Below the pieces are notes generated by a model, which was given only the letters and a program-made list of their open reading frames with translations, was not told the origin of the DNA and ran no database searches. From Rubrivivax sp. (GTDB lineage: Bacteria > Pseudomonadota > Gammaproteobacteria > Burkholderiales > Burkholderiaceae_C), in the NCBI GenBank assembly GCA_022843905.1, contig JALHMT010000003.1, forward strand, positions 177,823-241,822: 64,000 nt of DNA, written 5' to 3'. Positions 38,338 to 47,337 of this stretch are shown one piece after another (the first letter of the stretch is position 1; each line of letters opens with the position of its first letter). The translations under genes and the position numbers were made by a program.

Positions 38338-39355
38338 TCATGCGCCCCGAGGCCTGCTGGACGGGCCGCGCGTTCATCGGGTACAGCCGCGCGAAGATCT
38401 CCAGCTGCTCTGGTGACACGGCCACTGGCTGGCGCATCACCATCCACAGCACGCCCTCGGTGCAGGGCGGCGTGGTCAGCGACCCCATGTAGGTGTAGTA
38501 GCCCCGGTCCGGCGGCAGCAGGTGGTTGAGGTCGAGCACCGCGCGGGCCGGGGCTTCCTGGTGCTTTTCCAGCGGCAGGTTGTTCCACACCGTCTGCACG
38601 ATCGGCTGGGCGCTGCCGCGCTCCAGCAGCACGGCCACCACGGCCAGGCGGCCCTCGGGATCCTTGTGCACCAGGTGCACGACCATGTCGAAGACACGGC
38701 CGTTGATGCGCTCCTCGGACGGCCGGTGGAAGTGAAACTGCACCAGGTCGTAGCGTTCGCCGCGCGCGACGATGGAATTGCCGGGTTCCAGGTTGACCTG
38801 CACCGTGTGCCCGTTGTCGATGACCGAAAAGCCGCCGGCGCGGTAGTCGAACTGCACCGGTTCCAGGTCCACGGCAATGCCGTCGCGGATGTCGATCGGG
38901 CTCTGGCGCGTGCCCTTGGCGCAGGTGCTGAAGTCCGGACGCAGGCCGCCCCAGGCCCGTGGGCCGGTCTCGCCGCTGTAGCTCCAGTGCCCGGCCGGTG
39001 CGGGGGCGCCGTCGGCGGTCTTCGCATGCGCCGCGGCTGCAGGCCTGGGAGCGGGCTGGCGTGCCGGCGCGGCGCGCTGGTGCTCCTCGGCCGGGCGCGA
39101 CACCACTCGCACCACGCCGGAACCCTTCGCCTCGGGGACGTTGTCGGCACCCAGCTTGGTGGCCAGGCGCTCACGCAGGCGCTGCAGGGCCTCGGTCTCG
39201 TCCTTCGCGCTGGCCTTGGTCGATGGCTTGGCGTCCTTGGCCGATCCCGTGGCCGGCCTGGCGCCCTGGACGGCGCCGGAAGCGCCGACCCAAGCGGGGA
39301 CGGCGAGGGCCGCCCAGAGGACGGCATGGGAGACGAGCGCGCGTGACGACGACAT
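38321..39355 (-). CDS. Alpha-class carbonic anhydrase
   Basis: A 344-residue secreted zinc enzyme interconverting CO2 and bicarbonate in the periplasm. After a signal peptide there is an Ala/Lys/Pro/Arg-rich linker to about residue 125, then the alpha-CA domain: HWSYSGETGPRAWGGL, QSPIDI, the zinc ligands in VQFHFHRPSE near 205 and MVVHLVHKD near 225, and YTYMGSLTTPPCTEGV. The linker of roughly 100 residues is longer than in most bacterial homologues. GGAGG seven bases before ATG 39355 supports the start. Confidence 0.93.
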   Translation of the reverse strand: MSSSRALVSHAVLWAALAVPAWVGASGAVQGARPATGSAKDAKPSTKASAKDETEALQRLRERLATKLGADNVPEAKGSGVVRVVSRPAEEHQRAAPARQPAPRPAAAAHAKTADGAPAPAGHWSYSGETGPRAWGGLRPDFSTCAKGTRQSPIDIRDGIAVDLEPVQFDYRAGGFSVIDNGHTVQVNLEPGNSIVARGERYDLVQFHFHRPSEERINGRVFDMVVHLVHKDPEGRLAVVAVLLERGSAQPIVQTVWNNLPLEKHQEAPARAVLDLNHLLPPDRGYYTYMGSLTTPPCTEGVLWMVMRQPVAVSPEQLEIFARLYPMNARPVQQASGRMIKQSN

Positions 39356-39441
39356 GGGTGGACCTCCACCAGTCATATCGGAGCACCGGGGGCCTGACTT
39401 GAGGTCCTGAAACCATCCTGCCCGGCATCGCCGTCCGCCCT

Positions 39442-40668
39442 TCAGCCGGAGAAGCCGGCCGCCGGGTCGAGCCGCGGCTTGACCCACCACCAGGCCGCCA
39501 GACCGAGGCCCAGCGTGGCCGCCGAAGCCAGTGCCAGTCCCAGCATCGAGTGCATGACCAGGGGTGCGACGACGCCGGCGACGACGGCGTTGGCCAGGCT
39601 GCCCAGGCAGGACTGCAGCGACGACACCATGCCGCGCCGCTCGGGCACCTGGTCCAGGGTCAGCAAGGTCACGGCCGGCGCCATCAGCGACCAGCCGAAG
39701 GCATAGATCCCGATCGGCAACATCGCCCAGGCCGGGTGCGGCAGCAAGGTGGCAGACAACACCACGTTCAACACCGACACCAGCAGCATGATCAGCAGCC
39801 CGTGGCGGATCTGGTGACGAGGCTTGATGCGTCCGGCCACACGACCCGAGAACCAGGCACCGCCCATGACGCCGGCCACCGTGACCAGGAAGAACCAGAA
39901 GAACTGCGTCGCCTTCAGGGCCAGCAGTTCGCCCAGGAAGGTCGGGGCGGCCAGCACGTAGAGGAAGAATCCATTGAAGGGCACGCCGCTGGCCAGGATG
40001 AGCGCCAGCAGCCTGGGATCGCGGCCGAGTTGCGCGTATCCGCGCATCAGGTTCCCCAGGTGCAGGGGCTGGCGCTGTGCCGGCGGCAGCGACTCGGGCA
40101 GCAGCCTGAAATTGGCGACCCAGATCGCCGCACCGATGGCCGCCAGCAGCCAGAAGATGGCCTGCCAGTCGAACCACACGAAGAACCAGCCGCCGATCAG
40201 CGGTGCGATGGCCGGCGCGACGCCGAAGAAGATCGTCACCTGCGACATCAGCCGCTGCGCGTCGGCCGGGCCGAACATGTCGCGGATGATGGCGCGCGAG
40301 ATCACCATGCCGGCCCCCGCCGACATGCCTTGCAGCGTGCGAAAGAGGATCAGCGTGCCGATGTCGCCGGCCAGCGCGCACCCCATCGAGGCCAGCGTGA
40401 AGATCGCCGTGCCCCACAGCACGACGGGCCGCCGGCCGGTGCTGTCGGACAGCGCGCCGTGGAACAGGTTCATCAGCGCGAAGCCGAAGAGATAGCTCGA
40501 CAAGGTCTGCTGCATCTGCACCGGCGTGGCGCCGGTGGCGCGTGCGATGCCTTCGAATGCCGGCAGGTAGGTGTCGATGGCGAACGGGCCGATCATGCCC
40601 AGCCCGGCCAGCAGCAGGGCCAGGGTCCAGCGCCGGCCGCGCCACAGTTCATGCGTAGGGGAGGACAT
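39442..40668 (-). CDS. MFS transporter, Bcr/CflA family
   Basis: A 408-residue, 12-helix major facilitator. Motifs include GPFAIDTYLPAF in helix 1, LSDSTGRRPVVLWG (the MFS loop 2-3 motif), RTLQGMSAGAGMVISRAIIRDMF, and GWFFVWFDWQAIFW. Bcr/CflA members export drugs such as bicyclomycin or chloramphenicol, or amino acids; the substrate here is not determined. The frame extends upstream to 40794, but ATG 40668 with GGGGAGG before it is the better start. It lies about 90 bases after the RNase P RNA on the same strand. Confidence 0.9.
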   Translation of the reverse strand: MSSPTHELWRGRRWTLALLLAGLGMIGPFAIDTYLPAFEGIARATGATPVQMQQTLSSYLFGFALMNLFHGALSDSTGRRPVVLWGTAIFTLASMGCALAGDIGTLILFRTLQGMSAGAGMVISRAIIRDMFGPADAQRLMSQVTIFFGVAPAIAPLIGGWFFVWFDWQAIFWLLAAIGAAIWVANFRLLPESLPPAQRQPLHLGNLMRGYAQLGRDPRLLALILASGVPFNGFFLYVLAAPTFLGELLALKATQFFWFFLVTVAGVMGGAWFSGRVAGRIKPRHQIRHGLLIMLLVSVLNVVLSATLLPHPAWAMLPIGIYAFGWSLMAPAVTLLTLDQVPERRGMVSSLQSCLGSLANAVVAGVVAPLVMHSMLGLALASAATLGLGLAAWWWVKPRLDPAAGFSG

Positions 40669-40760
40669 CGCGGAATCGACGCGGCGCCATGGCCCCGCAG
40701 GCACGAGACCGCCCACGGGCGGCCGGACACGGCGACCGCGCGGCCGCCGGATGGAATTAG

Positions 40761-41244
40761 TGTGAAGCGAGCCGATAGGCCGGATTCTGTGCACCGGGTC
40801 GCCCCGGCGTGACCGCCATTCATCTGGGCCGGTGATCGCTCACCGGCTCGGTGCCACCTACCCGCACACAATCCCCGGGCCGGGGCCTAGACCTGCGCGG
40901 ACGAGCCGCGCCGATCAGCGTGTGCCTACTTGGTGTTGCTGCGCGTAGAGATTGCCCGTTTCACCCAAGCCAGGTCACGCGCTTTCGCGCGTGCCCTGGC
41001 TTGGGTGGCTGCCGGGATCCGTGCTTGCGCCCGGATGTCGCGCGGCTTGCGCCGCACGACCCTGCCGGCTTGCGCCGGCGCCCGACAGAACACCCCCAGG
41101 GTGCCTGGCCTGACTCGTCTCTGTTGCTCTGATCCTCACCTTGCGGTGGACAGCCGTTAACTGCTACGTCGCCCTGTGCAGTCCGGACCTTCCTCCAGTG
41201 CGGCCTTTCGGCGGTTGCACCAGCGGCGGTCTGGCTTGCTTCAC
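40761..41244 (-). ncRNA. rnpB: RNase P RNA, class A
   Basis: The RNA catalyst of tRNA 5' maturation. On the minus strand it begins GGTGAAGCAAGCCAG and ends GGCTCGCTTCAC, which pair as P1. Conserved parts are present: GGAGGAAGGTCCGGACT near the 5' end, AGAGCAACAGAGACGAG, GGGTGAAACGGGCAATCTCT, GGTAGGTGGCACC, GGTGAGCGATCACCGG, CAGATGAATGG and ACAGAATCCGGCCTATCGG. At about 484 nt it is roughly 100 nt longer than the E. coli RNA. The extra length is in the P12 region, which holds three hairpins with GCGCAAGC loops and a long CCAAGCCAGG stem. Confidence 0.95.
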
Positions 41245-41250
41245 CGACCG

Positions 41251-41256
41251 ATTATC
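41251..41256 (-). promoter_or_regulatory. Candidate -10 element of rnpB, overlapping the ybeY stop
   Basis: GATAAT (five of six to TATAAT) lies seven bases before the predicted RNA 5' end at 41244, and contains the TAA stop of ybeY (41252-41254). No strong -35 is seen at 16-18 bp. The placement implies a promoter inside the end of ybeY. Confidence 0.5.
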
Positions 41257-41713
41257 GCCGCCGGTAGGGATCGTGCAGGCCCAGGGACAAGAGGATGGCG
41301 GTCTCCCGGGCCTCCATCGCCTGGGCGTCGGCTTCATTCAGGTGATCCCAGCCCTGCGCATGCAGCGTGCCGTGCACCAGCAGGTGGGCGTAATGATCGG
41401 CCAGCGGGATGCGCTGCTGCCTCGCCTCGCGGGCGACCACCGGAGCGCAGAGCACGAGGTCGGCCACCACCATGGGTTCGGTCTGGTAGTCGAAGGTCAG
41501 CACGTTGGTGGCATGGTCCTGGGCGCGGTAGTCGCGGTTCAGGGCCAGGCCCTCCTCGGCATCCACGATGCGCACGGTGATGGCTGCCGGGGCGTCGAGC
41601 GCGGCGCGAACCCAGCGCGCCACGCGGTGGCGCGGCAGGGCGTCGCGAGCGGACGGGTCGGCGAACTGCAGCGACAGCTGCAGCGGCGGCCGTGGCGGCT
41701 TCCGGGCCGCCAC
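41252..41713 (-). CDS. ybeY: Endoribonuclease YbeY (rRNA maturation)
   Basis: A 153-residue zinc-dependent RNase that helps mature 16S rRNA 3' ends and clear defective ribosomes. The zinc motif HGTLHAQGWDH (HxxxHxxxxxH) is near residues 115-125. It lies two bases after ybeZ, the usual pairing, and its stop codon touches the rnpB promoter, so three RNA-processing genes sit together. Confidence 0.96.
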   Translation of the reverse strand: MAARKPPRPPLQLSLQFADPSARDALPRHRVARWVRAALDAPAAITVRIVDAEEGLALNRDYRAQDHATNVLTFDYQTEPMVVADLVLCAPVVAREARQQRIPLADHYAHLLVHGTLHAQGWDHLNEADAQAMEARETAILLSLGLHDPYRRR

Positions 41714-41715
41714 CT

Positions 41716-42753
41716 TCAGTCTTCTTCGGCGCGCACGCGCGCCGCGTCGTAGGCTTCGACGATGAGGGCCACCAGCGGGTGGCGCACGACGTCGGCGGCA
41801 GTGAACTGCGTGAAGCCGATCCCGGCCACACGGTGCAGCACCTCGCGCGCGTCGACGAGGCCGCTGACCGTGCCCTTGGGCAGGTCGATCTGGCTCACGT
41901 CACCGGTCACCACGCACTTGCTGCCGAAGCCGATGCGGGTGAGGAACATCTTCATCTGCTCGCGCGTGGTGTTCTGCGCCTCGTCGAGGATGACGAAGGC
42001 ATGGTTGAGCGTGCGGCCCCGCATGAAGGCCAGCGGGGCGATCTCGATCAGGCCCTTCTCGAAGGCCTTGGTGACGCGGTCGAAGCCCATCAGGTCGTAC
42101 AGCGCGTCGTACAGCGGGCGCAGGTAGGGGTCGACCTTCTGCGCCAGGTCGCCTGGCAGGAAACCCAGCCGCTCGCCGGCCTCGACCGCCGGGCGCGTGA
42201 GCACGATGCGCTGCACGCTGTGGCGCTCCAGCGCGTCGACGGCACAAGCCACCGCCAGGAAGGTCTTGCCGGTGCCGGCCGGGCCGATGCCGAAGGTGAT
42301 GTCCGTCGACAGCATCTGCTGCAGGTACTGCAGCTGGTTGGGCGTGCGTCCGCTCAGATCGGCATGGCGCGTGTGCAGGACCAGCCCCTTGGCCTGGGCC
42401 TCGTTTTCGTCGACGACGGGCTGACCGGCGCCGGCGGACTGTGCACCGGCCAGCGCAAGCTGCAGCTTGCGTTCGCCCAGCGGCTGCACCGCCTGCGCGT
42501 ACAGGCTGTCCAGCAGGGCCAGCGTGTTCGCCACGGCGTCGCGTCCGCCTTCGACGCGGAAAGTGGCGTCATGCCGCGCCAGCTTGACGTCCAGGGCGGC
42601 CTCGATGGCACGCAGGTGCGCATCGAGCGGCCCGCAGAGGTGGGCCAGACGGCGGTTGTCGGCAGGCGAGACGGTGTGGCGACGGATCACGGCAGGCGGG
42701 GGCACCGGCGGCCGGGGCTGAGGCGGACGGCGCGAAGCGGCACAAGTTTGCAT
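41716..42753 (-). CDS. ybeZ: PhoH-like ATPase YbeZ
   Basis: A 345-residue PhoH-family ATPase, partner of YbeY. Walker [10 protein letters not shown] near residue 159, Walker [12 protein letters not shown] near 255, and [14 protein letters not shown] after it. The N-terminal domain (about 40-110) is the usual KH-like part. ATG 42753 is 50 bases from the divergent kinase gene; an upstream frame extension lacks family similarity. Confidence 0.94.
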   Translation of the reverse strand: MQTCAASRRPPQPRPPVPPPAVIRRHTVSPADNRRLAHLCGPLDAHLRAIEAALDVKLARHDATFRVEGGRDAVANTLALLDSLYAQAVQPLGERKLQLALAGAQSAGAGQPVVDENEAQAKGLVLHTRHADLSGRTPNQLQYLQQMLSTDITFGIGPAGTGKTFLAVACAVDALERHSVQRIVLTRPAVEAGERLGFLPGDLAQKVDPYLRPLYDALYDLMGFDRVTKAFEKGLIEIAPLAFMRGRTLNHAFVILDEAQNTTREQMKMFLTRIGFGSKCVVTGDVSQIDLPKGTVSGLVDAREVLHRVAGIGFTQFTAADVVRHPLVALIVEAYDAARVRAEED

Positions 42754-42802
42754 TGTCGCAGTGCGTCGGCAGCAGGGGCATCCTGCAAAATGCGGCCGGC
42801 CC

Positions 42803-44761
42803 ATGCAGTCTGCGACCGACCTTCCAGTTCGCCTCACGCTGCCGCCATGCCGGTGGGTGCGCAGCATGCTGCGAGCCTTGTGGTCGATCTTCGCCCTGCT
42901 GTGCGCGCTGCAGGCAGTCGCCCAGGAGGCCGTCCCCGCCGCGTCGGGACTCCTGCACTTCGACAGCGCACTGAGCGTCGAAGGCGGGGGCTCCCGTTTT
43001 CCCGACGCCCCGGCCGTGCGCCGTGTCTCGCTGCCCGACGACTGGGCGCGCACGCGGCCTGGCGTGCGCGGGCCGGTGTGGTATCGCGTCGCGTTCAACC
43101 TCGGCGAGCGGGATCCGCGGCAACCTGGCGAACCGCTGCGTGCGCTCTACATCGCCCAGGTGTGCTCGTCGCTGGAGGTGTACCTCAACGGCGCGCTGGT
43201 GTTCAGCGGCGGGCGCATGCAGGAGCCGTTGACGCACAACTGCTACCACCCTCAGCTCGTGACGCTGCCGGCCGGCCTGCTGCTGCCGCGCGCGAACACC
43301 GTGGACATCAAGGTCGCCGGCCATGCGCTGGCGGAAACCAGCTCAAGACTGCGGGCCGGCAACCTGTCGGCGCTGGTGCTCGGTCCGCACGACGCGCTGG
43401 CCGGCCTGCACGCGCGGCAGACGGCACTCAACATCGGCGTGGCCGAGGCGGTCAGCGCCACCCTGCTGCTGATGGGCGGCTTCATGTTCGTGATGGGCTT
43501 CACCCAGCGCCGCGACAGTCACCTGGCCTACTTCGGCGCCTTGTCGGTGGGGTGGGCCCTGGTCGACGCGCGGCAGTGGCTGCGCTCGGTGCCGTGGTCG
43601 AACACCGTGGCCGAATTCCTGGTCTGCGCCCTGATGCCCCTCATCACGCTGGCCGCGGTGCAGTTCATGCTGCGCCTGGCCAAGACGCGGCGGCGCTGGA
43701 TCGACATCGCCCTGCCGCTGCAATGCGCTCTGGTGCCGCTGTCGCTGGTGCTGGCCGGGCCTTCGCGGCTGTACCCGGTGGCGATGGTCTGGTATGCGAT
43801 CTTCGCGCTGCAGGTCATCGCCGCCGCGGCCCTGTACCTGCGGCTGCAGTGGCCGCGGCGCACCGGCGCCTACTGGCAGATGGTGGCGCTGATGGTGGTG
43901 ATGGCGCTGATGGGCGCCAGCGAGGTCTGGTGCCAGCTGCACGGTGTGCGACCGCCGGCCGCGCAATGGCTGATGCCGCTGACGGCCATCCTGTTCGTTC
44001 TGGTGGGGCTGCGCCTGGTGCAGCAGCACGGCCTGGCGCTGGTGGAGGCCGAGGCCGGGCGGGCGCACCTGGAGCACCGCATCCGCGAGGCCACCGCCGA
44101 GATCGAGCGCAACTTCAGGCAGCTGTCGGAGCTGCGGGTCGAGCAGGTCACCGAACGCGAGCGCAAGCGCATCGCGGGCGACCTGCACGACGACCTGGGG
44201 GCCAAGCTGCTGACCATCGTGCACACCAGCGAATCCGAACGCATCTCGACGCTGGCGCGCGAGGCGCTCGAGGAGATGCGGCTGTCGGTGCGCGGCCTCA
44301 CCGGCAAGGCGGTGCAGCTGTCGGATGCGCTGGGCGACTGGCGGGCCGAGGTCGTCTCGCGGCTGGGCCAGGCCGGCATCGAAGCCGATTGGTCGGCGCC
44401 GGAGGACCTGCATCAACGCCTGTCCTCGCGCGCCTACGTGCAGACCACGCGCATCCTGCGCGAAGCCACCAGCAACATCATCAAGCACAGCGGCGCGTCC
44501 TACTGCGCCGTGCGCTGCTCGGTGGCCGACGGCGACTTCCAGCTCGTCGTGCAGGACAACGGCAACGGCATCTCGGCCGAGGTCGAAGGGCGTCTGGACC
44601 GCGGGCACGGCCTGGCCAGCATGAAGCACCGCGCCAAGCAACTCGACGGGCAGTGCCTGGTGGAGTCGACGCCCGGCTATGGAACCGTGATACGTCTCAC
44701 GCTACCGATGGATCGTGCCGTCGAGATGCGCCCCTCACATGCAACCGACCGGCTACCATGA
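42803..44761 (+). CDS. 7TM sensor histidine kinase, NarX/HisKA_3 type
   Basis: A kinase of about 652 residues. A secretion signal is followed by an extracytoplasmic beta-sandwich (about 45-200, with WYRVAFNL and [14 protein letters not shown]), seven membrane helices (about 215-415, the 7TMR-DISM layout), a coiled coil, and HisKA_3 with [17 protein letters not shown] (histidine near 463). The ATPase part has [23 protein letters not shown] and [11 protein letters not shown]. Possible starts are 42803 and 42866; 42803 leaves a long N-terminus, 42866 opens directly on the signal. It is followed six bases later by its regulator. Confidence 0.88.
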   Translation: MQSATDLPVRLTLPPCRWVRSMLRALWSIFALLCALQAVAQEAVPAASGLLHFDSALSVEGGGSRFPDAPAVRRVSLPDDWARTRPGVRGPVWYRVAFNLGERDPRQPGEPLRALYIAQVCSSLEVYLNGALVFSGGRMQEPLTHNCYHPQLVTLPAGLLLPRANTVDIKVAGHALAETSSRLRAGNLSALVLGPHDALAGLHARQTALNIGVAEAVSATLLLMGGFMFVMGFTQRRDSHLAYFGALSVGWALVDARQWLRSVPWSNTVAEFLVCALMPLITLAAVQFMLRLAKTRRRWIDIALPLQCALVPLSLVLAGPSRLYPVAMVWYAIFALQVIAAAALYLRLQWPRRTGAYWQMVALMVVMALMGASEVWCQLHGVRPPAAQWLMPLTAILFVLVGLRLVQQHGLALVEAEAGRAHLEHRIREATAEIERNFRQLSELRVEQVTERERKRIAGDLHDDLGAKLLTIVHTSESERISTLAREALEEMRLSVRGLTGKAVQLSDALGDWRAEVVSRLGQAGIEADWSAPEDLHQRLSSRAYVQTTRILREATSNIIKHSGASYCAVRCSVADGDFQLVVQDNGNGISAEVEGRLDRGHGLASMKHRAKQLDGQCLVESTPGYGTVIRLTLPMDRAVEMRPSHATDRLP

Positions 44762-44788
44762 AACATTGTGTTTGACAAGATGGGCGCC

Positions 44789-45433
44789 ATGGAAAACATC
44801 CTCCTGCTCGAGGACCTGCCGGAGATCCGCGTCTGGCTGAGGAAGCTCGTGCTCCAGGTCTTTCCGATGGCCAAGATCGCGGAAAGCTCGCGGGTGCAGG
44901 ACGCCCTCGATCTGGCCACGGCAGTGAAGTTCGACCTCGCGCTGATCGACCTCGGCCTGCCCGACGGCTCGGGTGTGTCGGTGGTCTCGAAGCTGCGCGA
45001 CGTGCAGCCCGAGGCGCAGTCGGTGGTGGTGACCATCCACGACGACGACGAACACCTGTTCCCGGCGCTGCAGGCCGGCGCCTTCGGCTACATCCTGAAG
45101 GAGCAGCCGCGCGAGCTCATCACCGAACAACTGCAGCGCATCAGCCAGGGCGAGCCGCCGCTGTCGCCGTCGATCGCGCGCCGCGTGATGGCGCACTTCA
45201 GCGCCAAGGCCAAGCCGGCGATGGCCATGCACAACGTCTCGCTGACCGATCGGGAAAGCGAAGTGCTGCTGCGCGTGGCCAAGGGCTACACGCTGCCCGA
45301 GATCGGCGTGCAGCTCGGTCTGAGCCGCCACACCATCGCCGACTACGTCAAGCAGATCTACCGCAAGCTCAACGTGAGCTCGCGCGCCGAAGCCGCGCTG
45401 GAAGCGCAGCGGCTGGGTCTCTTCGGACGGTAG
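44789..45433 (+). CDS. NarL/LuxR-family response regulator
   Basis: A regulator of about 214 residues. The receiver has LLLEDLPEIR at the start, the phosphoacceptor aspartate in ALIDLGLPDGSG, and the lysine in YILKEQPRE. The C-terminal LuxR helix-turn-helix is LTDRESEVLLRVAKGYTLPEIGVQLGLSRHTIADYVKQIY. ATG 44789 opens on the receiver strand; GTG 44768 in the same frame would add seven residues. It works with the 7TM kinase immediately upstream. Targets are unknown. Confidence 0.92.
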   Translation: MENILLLEDLPEIRVWLRKLVLQVFPMAKIAESSRVQDALDLATAVKFDLALIDLGLPDGSGVSVVSKLRDVQPEAQSVVVTIHDDDEHLFPALQAGAFGYILKEQPRELITEQLQRISQGEPPLSPSIARRVMAHFSAKAKPAMAMHNVSLTDRESEVLLRVAKGYTLPEIGVQLGLSRHTIADYVKQIYRKLNVSSRAEAALEAQRLGLFGR

Positions 45434-45437
45434 AACG

Positions 45438-45615
45438 CCACCCCCGAGCCGCCTTCGGCGCGCCTTGCAGGCCGCGCCGAGCCAGGGGCTCGGCTCCTCG
45501 CCAGGCGAGAGGGGTCCACCGGACACCTCTCGTCCAGCGAGGGCCAGCTGGCATGCTTGCCGGCTGGCGACGCCAGTGGACCGGCAGAGCCGGATCCACG
45601 GCGTCTGCTTGAAGC
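45438..45615 (+). repeat. Multi-hairpin intergenic repeat, copy B (before ruvA)
   Basis: It starts five bases after the regulator stop with CCACCCCCGAGCCGCC and ends GCTTGAAGC. Stems: GCCGCC-TTC-GGCG region, AGAGGGGTCC-ACC-GGACACCTCT (one mismatch), GCCAGC...GCTGGC, and CCGGC-AGA-GCCGG. It matches copy A (34011-34179) throughout; the central stem differs in sequence in the two copies yet stays paired. It fills most of the 219-bp gap before ruvA. Confidence 0.7.
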
Positions 45616-45652
45616 TGCGGGATGTCGGAGCCGCGGCCCGGATAATGGCCGC

Positions 45653-46228
45653 ATGATCGGACGACTCAGCGGCCTGCTGGCCGAGAAGACCCCACCCCAG
45701 GTGCTGATCGACGTCGGCGGCGTCGGCTACGAGGTCGACGTGCCGATGAGCACCTTCTTCAACCTGCCGGCGCTGGGCGAGCGGGTCACGCTGCTCACGC
45801 ACTTCGTGGTGCGCGAAGACGCACAGGTGCTGTTCGGCTTTCTCACGGCGCCCGAACGCGCCACCTTCCGCCTGCTGGTGAAGATCAGCGGCGTGGGGCC
45901 GCGCACGGCGCTGTCCATCCTGTCGGGACTGAGCGTGACCGAACTGGCGCACGCGGTCAGCGTGCAGGACGGGGGCCGGCTGGTGAAGGTGCCCGGCATC
46001 GGCAAGAAGACCGCCGAGCGGCTGCTGCTCGAACTGAAGGGCAAGCTGGGCCCGGACCTGTCGCTGCCGCCCTCGGCGCCGGTCAGCGAAGCCGGCACCG
46101 ACATCGTGCAGGCGCTCGTGGCGCTGGGCTACAGCGACCGCGAGGCACAGGCCGCGCTGAAGGCCCTGCCCAAGGACGTGGGCGTGAGCGAAGGCATCAA
46201 GCTGGCGCTGAAGGCGCTCAACAAGTAG
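45653..46228 (+). CDS. ruvA: Holliday junction branch migration protein RuvA
   Basis: A 191-residue protein that binds four-way junctions as tetramers and positions RuvB. Domain I begins [12 protein letters not shown]; the two helix-hairpin-helix motifs are [14 protein letters not shown] and [14 protein letters not shown]; domain III ([16 protein letters not shown]) contacts RuvB. The ATG is ten bases after the end of an imperfect GGATAATGG stretch that could be a -10. ruvB is 1.1 kb downstream, not adjacent. Confidence 0.97.
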   Translation: MIGRLSGLLAEKTPPQVLIDVGGVGYEVDVPMSTFFNLPALGERVTLLTHFVVREDAQVLFGFLTAPERATFRLLVKISGVGPRTALSILSGLSVTELAHAVSVQDGGRLVKVPGIGKKTAERLLLELKGKLGPDLSLPPSAPVSEAGTDIVQALVALGYSDREAQAALKALPKDVGVSEGIKLALKALNK

Positions 46229-46237
46229 CGCGGTCCC

Positions 46238-46258
46238 AGGCGCCCCGGCCAGGCGCCT
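46238..46258. terminator. Hairpin between ruvA and the copper chaperone gene
   Basis: AGGCGCC and GGCGCCT form a perfect 7-bp stem with a 7-nt loop in the 49-bp gap between convergent genes. A bidirectional terminator is likely by position; there is no clear T-tract. Confidence 0.45.
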
Positions 46259-46277
46259 TCGACGAGGCCTGGCGGTC

Positions 46278-46730
46278 TCAGTGCTTGTGCCTGGCCATCG
46301 GGTCTGCGCCCAGGGCCTTCACCGGTGCCTGGATCTCGACGGTCTCGCGCTTCTTGTCGGGACCCTCGATGACCAGGGTGACCGGCACCGTGTCGCCGGC
46401 CTTCAGGGTCTGCTTCAGCTCCATCAGCATGACGTGGTAGCCGCCGGGCTTGAGGTCCACCGCCTTGCCGGCCGGCAAGGCCAGTCCATCGGCCAGCGCT
46501 CGCATCCTCATCACGTTGCCGTCCATGCTCATCTCGTGGATCTCGACCACACCGGCCAGCGGTGACGAGGCCGACACCAGCCGGCCGCCCGCGGCCGAGG
46601 TGATCTGCACGAACAGGCCGGTGGCCTTCTGTTGCGCGACGGTGCCGCGCACCCAGGGGTCCTTGACGGTGGTCTGGGCGTGGGTGGCAAAGGCGGCGGC
46701 CAGCAGGCCGGCCAGGATCATGTTCTTCAT
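46278..46730 (-). CDS. PCu(A)C-type periplasmic copper chaperone
   Basis: A 150-residue exported protein with a signal peptide ending ATHAQ. The copper site HxM...M...HxM is visible as HEMSMDGNVMRM followed by GGYHVMLM, and the C-terminus is His-rich (MARHKH). By family it delivers Cu(I) to the CuA centre of cytochrome c oxidase. It is followed in the same strand context by a DUF2946 gene upstream, and both lie between ruvA and ruvB. Confidence 0.92.
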   Translation of the reverse strand: MKNMILAGLLAAAFATHAQTTVKDPWVRGTVAQQKATGLFVQITSAAGGRLVSASSPLAGVVEIHEMSMDGNVMRMRALADGLALPAGKAVDLKPGGYHVMLMELKQTLKAGDTVPVTLVIEGPDKKRETVEIQAPVKALGADPMARHKH

Positions 46731-46874
46731 CGTGGGGTCCTGAATCTTGAAAGTGGCAAGGTGATCTGCGCGATGGCGCGCAGAGTCCTCGAAAAGCGGG
46801 TCGTGTCCGTAAGCAGGTTGACGCGGGCAGGGCGCGCAGGCGCCAGTCGGCGCCGTCGTCCGCCGGGCCGCGGG

Positions 46875-47279
46875 TCAGTTGCAGGTCGGTGGTGCGCGCG
46901 CTTGCGCGGCGCTCCAAGGCAAGGTGCCGACGGCCGCAGCCTGCGACGGTGGCCAGGGCAGTACATCGGCACGCCCGCTCGGCCAGGCCTGTTCCAGGGC
47001 CGGCGGCAGGCCCAGCGCGCCGCTGGCGAGTGAACAGAAGCTGCAATGGCCGACGGCACTTTCGATGGACAGCGGCGGCAGCGGATCTCCAGCCGCAGCG
47101 GCTGCCGCCTCGTCGGGTGCCACCAGCCGCATGCCCTGAGAGGTGCAGACTTCCACCCAGCGCGCCTGGCCGGTGGCCGAGGTCAGCGCCTGCGACAGCG
47201 TCGGCACCAGCGCCAGCCACAGCATCGCGACGAGAGCGAGCCCGTTGAAGCTGCGGAGGTGGCGGCGGACGAGGTTCAC
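46875..47279 (-). CDS. DUF2946 family protein (small, copper-associated)
   Basis: A 134-residue protein with one N-terminal helix (LALVAMLWLALVPTLSQAL) and a GHCSFCSLASG motif near residues 76-86, typical of DUF2946. These proteins are often encoded beside copper handling genes and the CxxC may bind metal; their function is not established. Read in the same direction as the copper chaperone, 144 bases upstream of it, with no recognised terminator between them. Confidence 0.82.
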   Translation of the reverse strand: MNLVRRHLRSFNGLALVAMLWLALVPTLSQALTSATGQARWVEVCTSQGMRLVAPDEAAAAAAGDPLPPLSIESAVGHCSFCSLASGALGLPPALEQAWPSGRADVLPWPPSQAAAVGTLPWSAAQARAPPTCN

Positions 47280-47337
47280 CCCCGAAGTTTACCCAGCAGC
47301 CTGCAGCCTGCGGTCGCCGACGTGCGGATAATCCGGC

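Noticed and set aside
40851..41160. Possible short proteins in the gap between the MFS gene and ybeY
   Set aside because: The region is fully accounted for by the RNase P RNA, whose conserved elements are all present.
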